A stretch of 64,000 bases of DNA from Pseudomonas sp. SCB32 (GCF_009189165.1 NZ_CP045118.1:3906001-3970000); one strand, 5' to 3'. Positions 25,905 through 35,230 are shown, counted from the first letter of the stretch. The notes: generated from the sequence alone by a model not told the origin. Translations and numbers: made by a program.

Positions 25905-26275
25905 ACACCTTCCATAAACCTGCCGCAGCTTAACAGCAAGAGCCTTCGAAGCCGTCGCGCAACTAGGCAGCGTCTCCGCTATCGCGGGGAGCTGAATGTG
26001 ACCGCGGGAGCCGTCAGTCAGCAGGTCAAGCTCCGCTAAGGGCACCATGACTCGTAATTGATGACCCGCCGCTTGGGGATACCTGGTGCTGACCGGCAAA
26101 GGCAGTCCGCAGCAGGAGTGGCTCTCCCCTGCCGTGGCGCGGTCCAGGAAACAGTCCGAATTCATTGTCCCATGAGACTCAAGCTGGTGCTCCCTACGGA
26201 GCATGCCATCGACTGGTCGGCGACTCCCTCATGCGAGTTCATAGTCCCTGACGACGGTGATGAGGTCGACTAGGA
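25905..26275 (+). pseudogene. Decayed LysR-type regulator (GcvA-like) remnant
   Basis: Pieces of a LysR helix-turn-helix are spread over frames: NLPQLNS, then RAFEAVAQLGSVSAIA in the next frame, then GELNVTAGAVSQQVKL back in the first. At least two small indels and a stop follow. Downstream traces (VLTGKG and similar) suggest the effector domain also decayed. There is no intact product. Confidence 0.6.
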
Positions 26276-26360
26276 GATCGGGGATTACGCGGTGAGCCGA
26301 TCATCGACGGCAGCTGGTAGCCGCCAGTAATTAAAAAAGTTAAGTAAATTGGCATGACGG

Positions 26361-26393
26361 AAAAGCCGCCACATTCAAAATGTGGCGGCTTTT
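26361..26393. terminator. Strong bidirectional terminator
   Basis: AAAAGCCGCCACATT, loop CAA, AATGTGGCGGCTTTT: a perfect 15-bp stem with flanking A and T runs on both sides. Confidence 0.85.
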
Positions 26394-26540
26394 ATCTGTG
26401 CTTGGGTGACAGTCCGCTTCGGGTCGGTAGCTGACGCTCTCCAGAGGCTGCAATCGGCCAATAGCTGCCTCTTGCAACCGGCTGAAATCGACCCATAGAT
26501 GCCCTTGGCGGAGGGCTGCTAACGCTACACCGAAAACAAA

Positions 26541-26567
26541 AAAATCCCGCTGTTTAGCGGGTTTTTC
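26541..26567. terminator. Rho-independent terminator
   Basis: TCCCGCT, loop GTTT, AGCGGGTTTTT with upstream A-run. It would terminate the minus-strand hydrolase gene that ends at 26622, and read-through on the plus strand. Confidence 0.8.
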
Positions 26568-26621
26568 GTTTCCGGCGGTGATTACCAGTTCATGGCATAC
26601 ATCTCCGGTCTTGAGTGGGGG

Positions 26622-27645
26622 TCACTTCAAATGAACCTTCAGCTCTTCGGAAGCCTGCAGCATTGCAGAGCGTACCGCCGGAACCTGGCTGACCACGTTC
26701 AGCAAGCCGTAGTCATGGATCATGCCGTTGTAGCGCACCGCAGTGACCGGCACGCCGGCTTGGTCCAGTTTGCGCGCGTAGGCTTCCCCTTCGTCACGCA
26801 GCACATCGGCACTCGCGGTCTGGACCAGCGCTGGCGGCAGGCCTTTCAACTGCTCAGTGGTAGCGCGCAGCGGCGAGGCGTAGATCGCGGCACGTTGCTT
26901 GGGGTCGGTGGTGTAGTTGTCCCAGAACCACTTCATCATGTTCTTGGTGAGGAAGTGCCCCTCGGCGTACTGGTTGTACGACGCTGTCTCGAAGTTGGCG
27001 TCGGTCACTGGCCACAGCAGCACCTGGTACTTGATGGCCGGGGTACCTTTATCCTTGGCCATCAGGCTGACCACGGCTGCCATGTTGCCGCCGACGCTGT
27101 TGCCCGCTACCGCCAGGCGCTTACCGTCGACATTGATTTCCTTGCCGTGCTCGGCCACCCATTTGGTTGCCCCGTAGGCCTGGTTGATCGCCGTCGGGTA
27201 ATGCGCTTCAGGGGACGGGGTGTAATTGACGAACACCGCCACCGCCCCGGACCCGACGACCAGATCGCGCACCAGGCGCTCATGGGTCGGGAAGTCGCCG
27301 AGCACCCAGCCACCGTCGTGGAAGTACATGAACACAGGCAAGGTCCCCTTCACACCCGCCGGACGCACGATGGTCAAGCTGATGTCCTGGCCGTCGACGG
27401 TGATGGTGATGGTCTTCTCGCTGACATCCGCCTTGGGCAGGGTCAGTTTTACCCCGGCCTGAGCGCCGGTCAGTACAGCGCGGGCGTCCTTCGGCGAAAG
27501 CTGTTCGATGGGTTTACCACTGCCTGAGTTCAGTGCATCGAGGAATGCCTGGGTGTTGTGTTCGACGCCAGAGTCAGCGAATGCGTTACCGATCGACAAG
27601 GCAAGGAGCGAACCAGCGAGTGTTTGGCCAAAACGTTCATTTCAT
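26622..27645 (-). pseudogene. Secreted alpha/beta hydrolase (HSL type), frameshift in signal peptide
   Basis: The mature region is intact: oxyanion motif YFHDGGWVLGD (HDGG form of HGGG), nucleophile elbow AGNSVGGNMA, and the acid and His region (ASADVLRDEGE, MIHDYGLLN). About 325 residues are open from a TTG at 27599. The true N-terminus lies further upstream in the same frame (NERFGQTLAGSLLALSIGNA, a good signal peptide), but the matching ATG at 27645 is out of frame by one base in an A/T homopolymer (27640-27642). If real, the shift leaves only a leaderless TTG form. It could also be a sequencing slip. Confidence 0.7.
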
Positions 27646-27672
27646 ATTTCCTGTTTCTGGTGAGGCGGGAAG

Positions 27673-28092
27673 TTAGACGGTGACGTGCAGACGGACATCG
27701 ACGTTGCCACGGGTCGCATTGGAGTACGGGCACACTTGGTGGGCCGCCTCCACCAACGCTTGTGCATCGACTTGCTCCAGGCCTGGCAGGTTGATGTTCA
27801 GGTCGATATCCAGGCCAAAGCCGCCTGGGATCTGGCCAATGCCGACCCGCGCAGTGATCGAGGCGTCGGCTGGAATGCTGCGTTTGCTCTGGCTGGCGAC
27901 GAACTTCAGCGCACCGATGAAGCAGGCCGAGTAACCAGCGGCGAACAGTTGCTCAGGGTTGGTGGCGTCACCACCGGCACCGCCCAGTTCCTTCGGAGTG
28001 GCCAGTTTTACGTCGAGGTTCTCGTCGTTGGAGATGGCTCGGCCATCACGACCACCGGTTGCGGTTGCGACTGCGGTGTAGAGAACTTTCAT
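27673..28092 (-). CDS. ohr: Organic hydroperoxide resistance protein Ohr
   Basis: 139 residues from the ATG at 28092 (GAGG 6 nt upstream). Redox-active cysteines Cys57 (AGYSACFIGALKF) and Cys121 (QVCPYSNATRGNV) are conserved at the expected spacing. Thiol peroxidase that reduces organic and fatty-acid hydroperoxides using lipoylated proteins. The gene lies 27 bp upstream of the hydrolase and may be co-transcribed with it. No ohrR is adjacent; a short AraC-type regulator follows upstream. Confidence 0.92.
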   Translation of the reverse strand: MKVLYTAVATATGGRDGRAISNDENLDVKLATPKELGGAGGDATNPEQLFAAGYSACFIGALKFVASQSKRSIPADASITARVGIGQIPGGFGLDIDLNINLPGLEQVDAQALVEAAHQVCPYSNATRGNVDVRLHVTV

Positions 28093-28129
28093 GGCTTTCC
28101 TCACTTTTGAATGTCTTCGGGGGATTTTG

Positions 28130-28180
28130 TTAGCGATTAAAATATTTGTTCACTAACAATACACAACTAGTTATCGCTAA
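28130..28180. promoter_or_regulatory. Inverted repeat in the ohr promoter region
   Basis: TTAGCGAT (28130-28137) and ATCGCTAA (28173-28180) are perfect reverse complements flanking a 35-bp AT-rich core that should hold the ohr promoter. They may be paired half-sites for a regulator. The arms differ from what I recall of OhrR boxes. Confidence 0.5.
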
Positions 28181-28296
28181 ATAAATTTGCGCGTAAGCCT
28201 TTTAAAGATTCATCTGTCGCTGTAACAAATTGATTTTCAAAGGGTTACACCTCAGTCCGCTTGGGCTCGCCGCCGCGTTGATGATGCCTTACCGTC

Positions 28297-28704
28297 TCAA
28301 GCAGCGGCCGGAATCGGGCAGATTGCTTGTTGCTGCCAAGCCTGCGGTGTCATGCCTTCAGTCTTCACGAAGGTACGGCAGAAGTGAGATTGATCGCAGA
28401 AGCCGCATTCCAGCGCGATCTCTGCGAGCAACATCGTGGAAGCCTTCAATAACTCTCTGCTCTTCATGACCCGCTGTTCACGCAGCCATCGCTGCGGGGA
28501 CATCCGGGTGCTTTCCTTGAACATGCGTGAGAACTGACTGCGCGACAATGCGCAAGCTTCGGCTAGTTCGGTCACTGAAATGCCGGTATCCAGCCTGTCC
28601 AGCATCAGTTGTTTGGCAGTTCTTATCTGCCAGGGTTTGAGCTGCCCTGTCGAAGCCAGTGCGAGAATCGCCAGCACGGTAGGTTTGTCCTTGTTCATAC
28701 ACAT
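28297..28704 (-). CDS. Short AraC-family regulator (DNA-binding domain only)
   Basis: 135 residues, almost entirely the two-HTH AraC/XylS domain: LDTGISVTELAEACALSRSQ, FSRMFKESTRMSPQRWL, and second helix pair EIALECGFCDQSHFCRTFVK. There is no ligand-binding domain, so activity is probably set by expression level, as in SoxS/MarA-type proteins. Lies upstream of ohr on the same strand with a 204-bp gap. Confidence 0.85.
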   Translation of the reverse strand: MCMNKDKPTVLAILALASTGQLKPWQIRTAKQLMLDRLDTGISVTELAEACALSRSQFSRMFKESTRMSPQRWLREQRVMKSRELLKASTMLLAEIALECGFCDQSHFCRTFVKTEGMTPQAWQQQAICPIPAAA

Positions 28705-28895
28705 CCATTAATTCAGGTATGGGTTGAAAGCAAACGCTATCAACCCATCGCTCCACTCTTTGCGCCGCGCATGAAGGCTATATCCCGTTGCCTGAGCGCC
28801 CCCTGTGCGTGCGGCGAGAACGTTCGGTGCACGCGGGCGCTACAATGGCGCCCGCGCCGATTCCCCGGATCGGGCACGCCCGGAGCCAATTCCTG

Positions 28896-29585
28896 ATGTT
28901 CACCCTTGTAAACCTGGACACACCGCCGCCCGAATCCCTGAAGAGTCAGGTGCTACAGATGGTGGTGGACTATTTCAGCGACATCAGCCCGGTGCCGCTG
29001 ACGCCCAGCAATCCGCTCTATCAGCTGTATCAGTACGTGGTTGGCTACGAGGTGCACCTGTATCTGCAGACCATGGACGGCGCTCTGGATGGCACCGTGC
29101 GGTTGATCCTGGCCCTGGATGATGAAGACCCCTCCCAGGTGCTCGGTTTCGCCCTGTACCTGCCGAGCCAGGATGATGCCGAGGCCTGCACGCTGGCCTA
29201 TATGGCGGTCACGGCCAGCCACCGCCGACGCGGCATTGCCCGGGCGCTGTTGCAACGGATGATCGAGCATCGTCCCCACGCCGAGCTGGCTTGCGCGGCG
29301 GGCAAGGTGCCGACCTTCGAGGCGATGGGCTTTCGGGTACTGGCGGCGCAGGGACCGCATGTGCTGCTGAACACCCGCGATCACCGCTCGGACGGAATGG
29401 TCGCTGTGCAGGATCTGGCCCCGATCTTCCAATCCAAGGAAGTGCGGCAGATCCACGCCTACCTGGTGAAGCAACACGGCAGGAAGGCCATGAGCGAAGC
29501 CGAGAAAAAGCGCGACCGCCTGCTCGACCAGATGGCCCATCAGGCCCAGGCATTGGTGACGGAACGTTTTCCCACGCTGCACTGA
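28896..29585 (+). CDS. GNAT-family acetyltransferase
   Basis: 229 residues from the ATG at 28896 (MFTLVNLDTPPPES); a longer frame from 28788 lacks coding character. Acetyl-CoA-binding motif A reads LAYMAVTASHRRRGIARALL. A C-terminal extension (about 150-229, SEAEKKRDRLLDQMAHQAQA) is helical and polar. Substrate unknown; divergent from the AraC gene. Confidence 0.8.
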   Translation: MFTLVNLDTPPPESLKSQVLQMVVDYFSDISPVPLTPSNPLYQLYQYVVGYEVHLYLQTMDGALDGTVRLILALDDEDPSQVLGFALYLPSQDDAEACTLAYMAVTASHRRRGIARALLQRMIEHRPHAELACAAGKVPTFEAMGFRVLAAQGPHVLLNTRDHRSDGMVAVQDLAPIFQSKEVRQIHAYLVKQHGRKAMSEAEKKRDRLLDQMAHQAQALVTERFPTLH

Positions 29586-29707
29586 TGGCCGAGGGGGACG
29601 GACTGCAAAGACCCGCTCATCTCCGGCGGCGCCTTGAGTCGCCGGGTTCTGCCCCCAGGTTCATGCGCTTCGGATACCAGACGGCCGTCAGCCAGGAAAC
29701 CGAAGCA

Positions 29708-30364
29708 TTACCGACGATACTCGTCCGGCAGGCCCCTCTGCCGGGCAAACATGGCGAGCCGCGTAAAGCAGGCATCACCGGCATCGGCCCTGCCCGTCTC
29801 AATGCCCTCATCGAGCGAAGGGCTGCAGCCTGCCGGCGCGATGCGCTCCTCCATCGAGTCGAGCACCAGCGAGCGCCGATAGAAGCGCCAGATGCCATCG
29901 CGTTTTTCGTAGCGGTCGAGATAGCGCCCCCGGGCGATGACCTCACGCAAATCCGGGCCGGGCGTGCGGTGGTAGGCCAGCACCGCCAGTTCGCCTTCGG
30001 CCTGATGCCCCTCGACAAGAAAGAGCATGTTCGAGATGACGTGGGAGGTCGATTCCCAGTTGGCCAGCATGCCGGGCAGCCAGGCGACATACTCGTCGGG
30101 CGAGCCGCGGAACATCGGGCCGTGATCGTCGATCGCGTCGTCGTGGTAGAGGCTGCGTAGGAGCCGTAGATCGCCGCGGTCGATCGCATGGCAATAAGTC
30201 CAGGCGAGTTGCTGGAGCGCGAATTTCTCGACCATCTCCGACAGGTCGACCGGGTGCGGCTGCAGCGTCGCAGTCCTGCTCGCGGCTGCATCGGGCAAGC
30301 CCTCGGTCGGAAGCGCGCCGGGCTCTGCGCGCCCCATAGCGTCCACCTTGCTCTGCTGATTCAT
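29708..30364 (-). CDS. SnoaL/NTF2-like protein
   Basis: About 218 residues from the ATG at 30364 (GGAG 9 nt upstream). The cone-shaped NTF2-like domain covers about residues 40-180: EKFALQQLAWTYCHAIDRGD, LRSLYHDDAIDDHGPMF and RGRYLDRYEKRDGIWRF. The Asp/His pair in this layout is used by dehydratases and isomerases of the group. It lies 97 bp downstream of a short-chain dehydrogenase on the same strand, suggesting a shared small-molecule pathway. Substrate unknown. Confidence 0.8.
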   Translation of the reverse strand: MNQQSKVDAMGRAEPGALPTEGLPDAAASRTATLQPHPVDLSEMVEKFALQQLAWTYCHAIDRGDLRLLRSLYHDDAIDDHGPMFRGSPDEYVAWLPGMLANWESTSHVISNMLFLVEGHQAEGELAVLAYHRTPGPDLREVIARGRYLDRYEKRDGIWRFYRRSLVLDSMEERIAPAGCSPSLDEGIETGRADAGDACFTRLAMFARQRGLPDEYRR

Positions 30365-30461
30365 GCTGCACTTCTCCGTGGCCACTCGGGAAATGTGGCT
30401 CAGGCGCTGAGCCACTCTCCTTCCCCGCCGACTTACTCCGTCGCAGATCCGGGGCAATGCC

Positions 30462-31235
30462 CTAGATGCCGTAGCCGCCGGACACGTTCAGTTGCTGCCC
30501 GGTGATGTAGGCCGCGTTGTCGGATGCCAGGAACACGGCGGCACGACCGATTTCCTCGGGCTTGCCCCAGCGCTTGAGCGCCAGCATCTGCAGCGTTTCG
30601 TCGATCCACTTCTGGTCGAACTGCCCCTGCTCCAGGAGCTGCGGGAACATGCCGGCCTCGATGACACCCACCAGGACGGAGTTCGCGCGGATGTTGTAGC
30701 GGCCTTCCTCGCGGGCGAGGCCCTTTATCAGCGACTCATTGGCGGCCTTCGGCGCGACCGACAGGCCATCACGATCCGGCCAGCGCAGGTGGCCGGCGGA
30801 GCCCAGCGTGACGAACGAACCGCCCCCCGCGGCGCGCAGGTGCGGCAGCGCGGCCTTGGCGGCATTGAAGAAGCCCATAACCTCGACATCGATGGCGCGC
30901 TTCCAGTCATCGGGACCCATTTCGCTGATATGCAGCTGGTTCACGAAAGGACCTGCCGCCCAGACGATAGTGTGCACGCGGCCGTGAGCGGCAATGGCGG
31001 CGTCCAGCGTCGCCTTGATCTGCGCGGGGTCGGTGACATCGACCGGGTGGGTGCTTGCGTTGACGCCCTCCTCGCGGATCTGGCCGGCGACGCGCTCCGC
31101 CACCTCGGCCTTGCTCCGATAGCCGACGGCTACCGGCACTCCAGCGCGTGCGAACTCAAGGGCAACGCCCTGCCCGATGCCACCGCTACCGCCAAAGATC
31201 AGTGTGGCGCCTTCTGGGAATCCGCTCTTTCGCAT
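30462..31235 (-). CDS. Short-chain dehydrogenase/reductase
   Basis: About 257 residues from the ATG at 31235 (AGGAG 8 nt upstream). NAD(P)-binding GGSGGIGQG near residue 15. The catalytic triad region departs slightly: Ser in VTLGSAGHLRW, then RDGLSVAPKAANESLIKGLA, where the usual YxxxK Tyr appears replaced (LSVAPKAA). The missing Tyr is notable. C-terminal ITGQQLNVSGGYG is standard. Probably forms an operon with the NTF2-like gene. Confidence 0.82.
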   Translation of the reverse strand: MRKSGFPEGATLIFGGSGGIGQGVALEFARAGVPVAVGYRSKAEVAERVAGQIREEGVNASTHPVDVTDPAQIKATLDAAIAAHGRVHTIVWAAGPFVNQLHISEMGPDDWKRAIDVEVMGFFNAAKAALPHLRAAGGGSFVTLGSAGHLRWPDRDGLSVAPKAANESLIKGLAREEGRYNIRANSVLVGVIEAGMFPQLLEQGQFDQKWIDETLQMLALKRWGKPEEIGRAAVFLASDNAAYITGQQLNVSGGYGI

Positions 31236-31404
31236 GGCTGCTTCTCCTGACCTCGGTGGTTCGACACATTGTCGTCGAGGAAAAGTATCAGCAAGCGATC
31301 CCGCCTCAATACGCTGATGCCTGGATTTTAATTGAGTATCATCAGGAGACACTTTTCGGTGGCGCGATGCGGTACGCGCGGGAAGGGTGACACCTCGGCC
31401 GGTG

Positions 31405-32157
31405 TCACTTGGCCCAGAAAATCCGCGGATCGGTCAGGCGAGCCATGCAGAGCATGCTGTACCACTCGGTCTGCCCCGCCGGCAGGGAGCGATCGTCGGT
31501 GGCGAGTTCGCGCATGCGCTGAGACAGCGACGCCATCATCTGCCGCAGCTGGTCGATCGATCCGCGCGACAACTTGACGGTTTCGAGCTGCCAGAGCGAC
31601 TGCGAGTCATGGAAATCCATCGCCTCGAACTGCCGGCGCATGGCGTCGTTCACTGCCCGTCGCAACGGGCCTCCCGGAATCCACTGCGGATGCCGGACCG
31701 TCAACAGACGGACACGGTTACCGGGGAACAGGTCGAGCAGGCGAAGTTTTTCCAGGTGGCGCAAATGAAGGAAGATGCCTGGCTCATCCAGGCCGAACTC
31801 CTGCTGTATCTCCCGGGGTGTCCAGTCATAGCGCAACAGCAGGAAGATGAACGCGGTGAACGGGGCATCGGCCAAGCCCTGCTCCTGTTCCAGGCTCAAC
31901 GCCTGAATCTTGTTGTCGCTGCGCCGCGCCGCCAGCTCGGCCAGATCGATGAGGCGGACACCGGCGATGGCGCAAACCGACTCGAGCATCGAAACGCTCA
32001 GACCATGCCCGGTCAACTTGCGCTTGATGGTCGTCTCGCTGACGTTCAGCTGCTCGGCGATACCGCAGTAACGGATATTGCGATCCTTCAACAAGCGCTT
32101 CAGCTCCGCGAGCAGCAGCGTTTCATCGGTGGCCCCATCGAGGTTCTTCGGATGCAT
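31405..32157 (-). CDS. HTH (XRE-like) transcriptional regulator
   Basis: 250 residues from the ATG at 32157. The N-terminal HTH is IAEQLNVSETTIKRKLTGHG. The rest is helical and includes a second possible winged segment (WTPREIQQEFGLDEPGIFLH). Pseudomonads carry several regulators of this size and layout. Targets unknown, possibly the SDR/NTF2 pair 170 bp downstream. Confidence 0.75.
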   Translation of the reverse strand: MHPKNLDGATDETLLLAELKRLLKDRNIRYCGIAEQLNVSETTIKRKLTGHGLSVSMLESVCAIAGVRLIDLAELAARRSDNKIQALSLEQEQGLADAPFTAFIFLLLRYDWTPREIQQEFGLDEPGIFLHLRHLEKLRLLDLFPGNRVRLLTVRHPQWIPGGPLRRAVNDAMRRQFEAMDFHDSQSLWQLETVKLSRGSIDQLRQMMASLSQRMRELATDDRSLPAGQTEWYSMLCMARLTDPRIFWAK

Positions 32158-32602
32158 GGTCGGGCGTCCTTCCAGTCGCACGTTCGGAGCGTTGGCATGG
32201 CCGTGACGAGTTGAGCGGCTCGGCGGGCACGAAGGGTGGGCAGGCACTCTATCTCCAGCCAACCTGGCTGAGTAGGCAACGCGCCGGGTGCCACGGCCCC
32301 AAGCATCACCTGTTCGATCTGCACCGGATCAGCGCCCCGCGCACTGTCAGTTCTGGCGGTCGCCGGCTTCGGCCACGGGCGGCCGCTCCTGAACCGAGCC
32401 CCATCTCCGCGCGCTTCCGTGAAATGCGTCATGGCCCTCCGCCAACACTTGCCTATGCTCTGCAATGCGCCCACCAACGGCGGCGCTTCCTGACCCGATC
32501 GGACCCGAGCATTTTCATGGCCCAATCCGCGAACCCCGCGACAGAAACGCCCACCACCCAAGCCAACACCCGCCTCTCCCCACGGCCGGAGTGGCGCCCC
32601 GC
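32158..32602. other. Divergent intergenic region, HTH regulator/diguanylate cyclase
   Basis: 445 bp with no gene I can support. Frames here on both strands are only extensions of neighbouring frames. No hairpin or repeat stands out. Confidence 0.45.
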
Positions 32603-34150
32603 ATGATCAGGCACCGCTCCATCACCCTGCGCGGGCTGATCCTGGTCTTCGTGCTGCTGAGCACCCTCGCCACGCTGTGCAACAGCCTGTTCGTCGCCTA
32701 CCGGGTACAGCGCGATGCGCTGATCCACTCGGCACTGGAAGCCAACAGCGCCTACGCCGCGAAGGTCGCCTCCGGCATCGGCGAGTTCCTCGGCTCGGCG
32801 CAACGCCACCTGCGCTACAGCACCACGGTGCTGTCCCGGCACATGGACGATCCGACGCTCATCCGGGCCGAAGCCATGCGGCTGCAGGCGCAGGACTCGT
32901 ACTTCAATTCCATCACCGTCGTCGACGCCTACGGCCAGGTACTGCAGGCCTACCCCGACGCGCTGCAGATCGTCGGCACCACGCTGCGCTCGGAGGGGGT
33001 CGCGCAGGCGCTGAAGGAGCGTCGCCCGCTGGTCAGCCAGGCCTATGAGTCGATGGCCGGGAATCTGGTGGTGTTCATCTCCCAGCCGATCTTCAGTCCC
33101 TCGGGGGAGTTCCTCGGCGTGGTGGGCGGCTCGGTGTACATCCTCAAGCAGAGCGTGCTGCATTCCATCATCAGCAGCCACTTTCAACACGACGGCACCT
33201 TTGCCTTCGTCGCCGACGGCAACCGGCGCCTGCTGTTCCACCCCGCCCCTCCCCGGCTCGGCGCGGTGATCGGCAAGAGTGCCTCGGTGGACGCCGCGCT
33301 GCGCGGTGAAAGCGGCGCGAAGCCGATCGTCAACTTCCAGGGCATTTCGATGATCTCCGGCTATGCGCCGGTGCCCGAGGCCAACTGGGCGGTGGTGGCA
33401 CAGCAGCCACGTGAGCTTACGCTGGCGCCGTTGCACCGGCTGATGATCGCCATGCTCATCGACATCATCCCGGCGAGCCTGATCGGGCTGGTGATGATCT
33501 GGCTGGGCACGCTGTTGATCACCCGGCCCTTGCGGCAACTGGCCCAAGGCGCGAATCACCTCGCGGCAGCGGAGACCACTGGGCAGCTGCGCGACGTGAA
33601 GGCCTGGTACGCGGAAGCCGCCGCCATACGCCAGGCGCTGCTCACCGGTGTGCAACTGCTGCAGCAGAAGCTGGGCCAGCTCAGCCACGAAGCGCAGAGC
33701 GACCCGCTGACCGGCCTGGCCAACCGGCGGGCGCTGGATGCGGCGCTGGAACTGCTGCAGGAAACCCAGCGGCCGTACTCGGTGCTGGCCCTGGATATCG
33801 ATCACTTCAAGCGGGTCAACGACACCTTTGGCCACGACGCGGGAGACGAGGCGCTGAAGCAGGTCGCGGCAACGCTCAAGCAGCACTCGCGAGGCGAGGA
33901 CCTGGCCTGCCGCTCGGGTGGCGAGGAGTTCATCCTGCTGTTGCCGGACACGGCGCTGGACATTGCCGGCGGCATCGCCGAACGCATCCGCCAGGCCATC
34001 GAGGTGACCGAGGTGCCCGGGGTCGGGTTCCTGACCATCTCCATCGGTGTCGCCTACGGTGGCGGCGAGCCGGACGCCATGCTCAAGCGCGCCGACGAGC
34101 GCCTCTATCAGGCGAAACAGACCGGACGCAACCGGGTCGTCGCCAGCTGA
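32603..34150 (+). CDS. Diguanylate cyclase with periplasmic dCache sensor
   Basis: About 515 residues from the ATG at 32603. Two membrane helices (LRGLILVFVLLSTLATLCNS, about 9-35, and LIDIIPASLIGLVMIWLGTL, about 283-305) bracket a periplasmic dCache domain. A HAMP-like linker is followed by a GGDEF domain (about 370-515) with catalytic GGEEF in CRSGGEEFILLLP. A product-inhibition I-site RGED lies five residues upstream. It should make cyclic-di-GMP in response to a periplasmic ligand. Monocistronic. Confidence 0.9.
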   Translation: MIRHRSITLRGLILVFVLLSTLATLCNSLFVAYRVQRDALIHSALEANSAYAAKVASGIGEFLGSAQRHLRYSTTVLSRHMDDPTLIRAEAMRLQAQDSYFNSITVVDAYGQVLQAYPDALQIVGTTLRSEGVAQALKERRPLVSQAYESMAGNLVVFISQPIFSPSGEFLGVVGGSVYILKQSVLHSIISSHFQHDGTFAFVADGNRRLLFHPAPPRLGAVIGKSASVDAALRGESGAKPIVNFQGISMISGYAPVPEANWAVVAQQPRELTLAPLHRLMIAMLIDIIPASLIGLVMIWLGTLLITRPLRQLAQGANHLAAAETTGQLRDVKAWYAEAAAIRQALLTGVQLLQQKLGQLSHEAQSDPLTGLANRRALDAALELLQETQRPYSVLALDIDHFKRVNDTFGHDAGDEALKQVAATLKQHSRGEDLACRSGGEEFILLLPDTALDIAGGIAERIRQAIEVTEVPGVGFLTISIGVAYGGGEPDAMLKRADERLYQAKQTGRNRVVAS

Positions 34151-34408
34151 GCGGACCTCACGCAGGGCGCCCCGCCGCTCACCATGAGACGCCATGGCGG
34201 GCGCGGCCCGTCGGTCGGTAGCCGTGAGAGCGCACCACAGGGATACGCACGGGACTCGAGGTCGAAACGGCCTGTCGTAAGCGATCGTCCTGCGATGAGA
34301 AGAAGGTGTGCTCCGGAAAAGGCCAAACGGGTTCGCGAAGTCGCAAGAAATGGCAAACAGAGCGCCCTTCTCGATCGCTCTTCCCAGCCCCTCCCCCGGA
34401 GGTGCCCC

Positions 34409-34690
34409 ATGCGAGAGTTTCTCCCCATCCCCTTCGCCGGCCAACCCGGCAACAACGTTTTCTTCATCAACGCCCTGGCTCCCGCCGAATATCTGCGTGA
34501 AGCCGCACTGCGGCGCATCACGGCGGTCGAGGACCTGCTGCAACTGATGGAGGACGACAGCGATCGTGGCCTGATCCACGCCACCGCCCGGCTCGCCTCC
34601 GCACTGGCCCCGCTGGTGAGCGAGGCGCGCCAGCTCTACGAACTGGCGCTGGAGCGCCCCGGCTACAAGGCGGGGCCAGCAGAACGATGA
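34409..34690 (+). CDS. Small hypothetical protein (DUF3077-like pattern)
   Basis: 93 residues from an ATG with GGAGG 6 nt upstream. Two amphipathic helices follow an N-terminal stretch (FLPIPFAGQPGNNVFFIN), with HATARLASALAPLVSEARQL near the end. Size and helix pattern recall small Pseudomonas proteins of the DUF3077/DUF6124 type, but I cannot confirm this. Function unknown. Confidence 0.6.
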   Translation: MREFLPIPFAGQPGNNVFFINALAPAEYLREAALRRITAVEDLLQLMEDDSDRGLIHATARLASALAPLVSEARQLYELALERPGYKAGPAER

Positions 34691-34725
34691 GCACCGACCC
34701 GGCCATGGCCCACTAGGGCGCCGCC

Positions 34726-35176
34726 ATGCAGACCATCGAGTCGATGCGCGCCCTGCCACGGCACCACCAGGAACCTCAACTGTTGGCCTTGCTGGAGCGC
34801 GCGCAGGAACACGTCGAGCACGGCTTCTGGCTCGCTCACCTGAAGGTGCTGAGCAACTTCCGGGAAATCCCCCGCGACGCCCTACTGCCGGCGCATCCCA
34901 CTGACACCGACCCAGGGCAAGAACCTCGGACTATTGCGACGGGGCATGCACGAGGCGCAGCTCGCCTTGGCGCCGGACGGCCAGTCGGCCCCATGGAATG
35001 CGCTGTTCAAGGTACGTCGTGAGTACGGCGCGGGCGTCGCCCGCGAATGCTTCGAGGCGGGCTATCTGATCCGCTTCTTCCAGCTGCTGCAGGAGGCCCG
35101 GCACGGCGTGCCGCACTGGTCGCTCGGCAAGTGTTTCATCACGCCGAGCGTCCGCTACCGGCGCTCTCCGGAATGA
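34726..35176 (+). pseudogene. Hypothetical protein gene with a +1-type frameshift
   Basis: The frame from the ATG at 34726 (EPQLLALLERAQEHVEHGFW, LKVLSNFREIPRDALLP) is coding-like until about 34905. Coding character then passes to the next frame (GKNLGLLRRGMHEAQLAL, WNALFKVRREYGAGVAREC, to the stop at 35176). Joined, they give a protein of about 150 residues that I do not recognise. Either the gene is broken or there is a sequencing indel near 34905-34918. Confidence 0.55.
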
Positions 35177-35230
35177 TTCGTCCGGCTGCCGCAGGCGAGT
35201 CTCCTGCGGCAGCCGGGCGAACGAAGGGGC

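Larger units (their letters stand above)
26276..26621. other. Intergenic interval with two terminators
   Basis: Apart from the two hairpin terminators annotated separately, I see no gene, repeat or clear promoter here. Confidence 0.5.

Noticed and set aside
32453..34759. 768-codon minus-strand open frame
   Set aside because: Antisense to the GGDEF protein; composition is low-complexity Gly/Gln/His/Arg typical of GC-rich shadow frames, and the plus strand has clear domains.
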